A stretch of DNA of 6,470 bases from Flavobacterium sp. GTDB lineage: Bacteria > Bacteroidota > Bacteroidia > Flavobacteriales > Flavobacteriaceae. Under the pieces are notes generated by a model. That model was not told the origin of the DNA and made no database searches. It saw only the letters and a program-made list of their open reading frames with translations. Location of the stretch: NCBI GenBank assembly GCA_017989775.1, contig JAGNPF010000089.1, positions 1-6,470 on the forward strand, given 5' to 3'. The position numbers and the translations under genes are program-made. Below are positions 4,368-6,470 of this stretch, in pieces. Within the stretch, counting starts at the first letter, position 1, and each line of letters begins with the position of its first letter.

Positions 4368-6470
4368 GTTGATGATTACGGCATTGATGGGGGCTGGGTT
4401 GCAATGTCCGTCCTTGTCCCTGACCGAAACAACATGCTCTCCCGGTTTTACATTCGTATATTGATTGCTGTCCTGATACGGAAAATCATCCAGTTTGTAT
4501 TCATAATTCCCGGAACCCACACCCAAAACATTTACCGTGATAAAAGTCGAGTTTTCGAAGGCATCGCTGTACGTGATTTCAAGATAGGGCGCGTATTTGG
4601 AGACTTTGGTAATGGCGGTATTTACGCAAGATGTCGTCGTGTTTGTTATTGTAACCGCATAATCACCAATTTGGCTGGTCGTGATCGATGCCGTGTTGCC
4701 GCCATAAGGATTTCCGTCCAATGTCCATTCAAACAAATAATTGGCTCCAGAAATTCCCGTGTTCAAGGTTGCCGGATTCAATAAAGTCCCGGTTTGATAG
4801 TCTTCACAAATGAAATATTCCGCATCCAGTTGCGGGTTTGGCAATGGGTTTACAACCAATCGTAATTCGACAACATCAAAACAGGAATAGGTTATGGTAT
4901 TGTTGGCAACCCGAATCCAAACACTGTCCGAAAACGGATTGTCATTTTGATAAGTGGAAGGATTTGGAATTGGAACGGCGTTGATGTCATTGGCTTCAGC
5001 CAAGGAATTATAAAAACTGAGCGTAAAATCAGTATCGGGTGTTTGTCCGTTCAAGGCTTGAGTTCTAATGGATAAATCGCTCAAGTCGAATTGTGCGATA
5101 CCGTCGTTTGCACCAAATGTATCGCAGTTTGCCAAAGGATTGACTGGATTGGCAACGGGTCTTGGGGCAATGGTGATGCTGAAGGGGTTTTCGTCGCTGC
5201 AATTCAATCGGTCGCCTGTTTCGTAATAAATGTAGTAGGTTGGCAAAACCGTTGCAGGTGTTACCGTGGTGCCCACCGGTATTCTGTTTCCACCACCCAA
5301 AGGACCTCCCGGAGCGTCATAATAAAAATTGTTGGCGGTAGGTAATGGCGGAAAAGTAAAACTGTCGCAATACGATAATTGTGTGGGAATTGGATCAGCC
5401 TCGACACCATTTATGGAAATGTCAAAAAAGTTTTCCGAGTAACAAAAAGGGTCGTTGGGATGTGCCGCATAAATATAAATCCTGTCGTTGGCGTTAATGA
5501 CGGTTCCCGCAGCCAACGGGTTTACACCATTGGGGTCGTCATAATAATTTCCGTTGGACAGCGGAGTCAAAACATAGGAAGTACATTGTTCCACATTGGC
5601 TCGGGAATCTATGGCTGGTTTTTGATTAATGGTAATCAGCCAAGGTTTTTCATTATAGCAGCCCGGGCTTGTCACCGATGGTTTGTAAATATACAGTGTT
5701 GTTGTGGTAGTTATGCTGTCCACATTTGGAGTCAATTTTGTGTTTCCGGGAGTTACTGGGCCTCCTGGCATCGTATAGTATTCGCCACCATCCACTTCAA
5801 CAGGCAGCAGGAAACTGTCACAAGTAGTTGCATCTACAGGATTGCCAAGAAACGGGGCGTTTATCGTGATGGTGAAAAAATCATCATCCGTACAATTGGG
5901 TGTTCCGGCTCCGGGAACATAAGTATATACCGTGGTGGTTTGCGAAATGACTCCCGGAGTAATGATGTTTCCGCCTCCATTTGGAGCATCTCGGTATTCG
6001 CCAACGGGTGCAGGAGGAAGATTATAGGAAACACAATCGTTTATGTTGGTCAATCCCAGGCTGTTGATGTAAACCGTAAAAATGGTGTCGGGGGTTCTGC
6101 AGCCGTTGTTGGTGGCAAAAACATGCAGTGTTGTAGTGGTCGTTATGGGCGAAACGGCTGGGGTATATATGCCCGTTGCAGCATCAAAAGTATAATAATT
6201 GCCAACAGCCAATGGCGGCAAATTATAGGAGACGCAATCAAAAGCATTGGCAATGGGAGCGATTGTGGGTGTCACGTTTATCGTTATGTTGAATTGGCCT
6301 TCCAGAATGCAGGGATTGCTAACGTCTGTCGAGTTGAAATAGGTGTAAACAGTTGTTGTTCCGGGTGTTGTCAGTATTGTTCCTCCGGGGATTTCCGTTC
6401 CGCCGCCAGAAGGCCCTCCCGGCATGGTGAAATACCGAAGTCCAAAAAAAGTGGGATTCAATTCATATTG
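4104..6470 (-). CDS. Large T9SS-exported repeat adhesin, 5'-truncated
   Basis: The C-terminal 788 residues of a large surface protein are present. The frame is open to the right edge (Gln-Tyr-Glu precede the TTG codon at 6461-6459), so the true start and signal peptide lie outside. Numbering from that codon as 1, the order is: one partial and five complete Cys-containing repeats (1-445); a distinct module starting NCDTFGANDGIAQFDLSDLS (about 446-540); an Ig-like module with FEWTLDG and GDYAVTITNT (about 541-621); a module with GSGNYEYKLDDFPYQDSN and VKPGEHVVSVRDKDGHC (about 622-698), a type that commonly precedes this terminus; and the type B sorting domain (699-785). The protein is Thr-, Asn-, Pro- and Gly-rich, very poor in Lys within the repeats, and predicted all-beta. 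By family knowledge, such proteins cross the outer membrane by T9SS and are attached to or released from the surface, acting in adhesion or gliding. The exact ligand is unknown. Its GC content is visibly higher than that of the plus-strand neighbours. It converges on the helical-protein gene and shares its terminator. Confidence 0.9.
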   Translation of the reverse strand, partial: QYELNPTFFGLRYFTMPGGPSGGGTEIPGGTILTTPGTTTVYTYFNSTDVSNPCILEGQFNITINVTPTIAPIANAFDCVSYNLPPLAVGNYYTFDAATGIYTPAVSPITTTTTLHVFATNNGCRTPDTIFTVYINSLGLTNINDCVSYNLPPAPVGEYRDAPNGGGNIITPGVISQTTTVYTYVPGAGTPNCTDDDFFTITINAPFLGNPVDATTCDSFLLPVEVDGGEYYTMPGGPVTPGNTKLTPNVDSITTTTTLYIYKPSVTSPGCYNEKPWLITINQKPAIDSRANVEQCTSYVLTPLSNGNYYDDPNGVNPLAAGTVINANDRIYIYAAHPNDPFCYSENFFDISINGVEADPIPTQLSYCDSFTFPPLPTANNFYYDAPGGPLGGGNRIPVGTTVTPATVLPTYYIYYETGDRLNCSDENPFSITIAPRPVANPVNPLANCDTFGANDGIAQFDLSDLSIRTQALNGQTPDTDFTLSFYNSLAEANDINAVPIPNPSTYQNDNPFSDSVWIRVANNTITYSCFDVVELRLVVNPLPNPQLDAEYFICEDYQTGTLLNPATLNTGISGANYLFEWTLDGNPYGGNTASITTSQIGDYAVTITNTTTSCVNTAITKVSKYAPYLEITYSDAFENSTFITVNVLGVGSGNYEYKLDDFPYQDSNQYTNVKPGEHVVSVRDKDGHCNPAPINAVIINYPKFFTPNGDGYNETWNIPHLLSTNPNAPIFIFDRYGKFLKEITPATGGWNGTYNGQPLPATDYWFTVNYDEKGNSKVFKSHFSLKR
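5127..6470 (-). repeat. Cys-containing ~67-81-residue adhesin repeats, six units
   Basis: On the minus strand, five complete units start at Cys codons whose first bases are 6236, 6035, 5822, 5585 and 5369; a partial unit precedes them at the edge. Unit lengths are 67, 71, 79, 72 and 81 residues. The shared pattern is C-x-S-[YF]-x-[LF]-x-P, then G-x-YY or a close variant, a Pro/Gly-rich turn such as MPGGP or DAPNGGGN, a Thr-rich strand (TTTTTLYIY, TTTVYTY), and C-x(4-5)-[FW]-x-I-x-I. Units are clearly related in protein but mostly diverged in DNA. One exception is 6126-6147 against 5694-5715, which match at 20 of 22 bases. The layout suggests tandem beta-sandwich domains forming a stalk. Confidence 0.85.

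Noticed and set aside
4197..4784. 195-codon open frame on the plus strand opposite the adhesin C terminus
   Set aside because: It lies opposite the type B sorting domain, has an Arg/Cys-rich, disordered-looking composition, and would be read across a confident gene.
6459..6461. TTG as the real start of the adhesin
   Set aside because: The frame stays open to the window edge, there is no signal peptide after the TTG, and the sequence begins in the middle of a repeat unit.
5127..6470. CRISPR array or satellite DNA
   Set aside because: The repetition is at the protein level with units of about 200-240 nt and diverged DNA; there are no short identical repeats with regular spacers.

Overview
The window looks like chromosomal DNA of a flavobacterium (Bacteroidota, probably Flavobacterium or a close relative). 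Four things point there. The minus-strand gene ends in a type IX secretion (T9SS) type B C-terminal domain. No start in view has a Shine-Dalgarno sequence. The one promoter candidate is of the TTTG / TAnnTTTG kind. The plus-strand genes are AT-rich.

Layout, left to right. (1) Bases 1-569, plus strand: the C-terminal part of 3-oxoacyl-ACP synthase III (FabH), cut by the window edge, followed by a rho-independent terminator at 596-633. (2) Bases 721-3991, plus strand: two genes that overlap by 41 nt. The first encodes a 347-residue lipoprotein resembling the uncharacterised DUF3142-type, TIM-barrel-like proteins. The second encodes a 755-residue exported, mostly helical, TPR-like protein of unknown function. 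(3) Bases 4029-4072: a long hairpin with T-runs on both strands that can terminate both converging transcription units. A degenerate heptanucleotide tandem repeat (4075-4102) follows it. (4) Bases 4104-6470, minus strand: the C-terminal 788 residues of a large cell-surface, adhesin-like protein, cut at its N terminus by the window edge. It has at least six ~67-81-residue repeats with very regular cysteine spacing, then three different beta-rich modules, then the T9SS type B sorting domain.

The FabH gene is housekeeping fatty-acid synthesis and appears transcriptionally insulated from what follows. The overlapping lipoprotein/helical-protein pair is probably one operon whose products act together in the cell envelope; it is the best candidate here for something undescribed, though its function cannot be read from sequence. 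The adhesin is a familiar type of flavobacterial surface protein, but its cysteine rhythm is worth a structural look. There are no RNA genes, CRISPR arrays, insertion sequences or phage genes in view, and no gene-free stretch exceeds about 150 bases.
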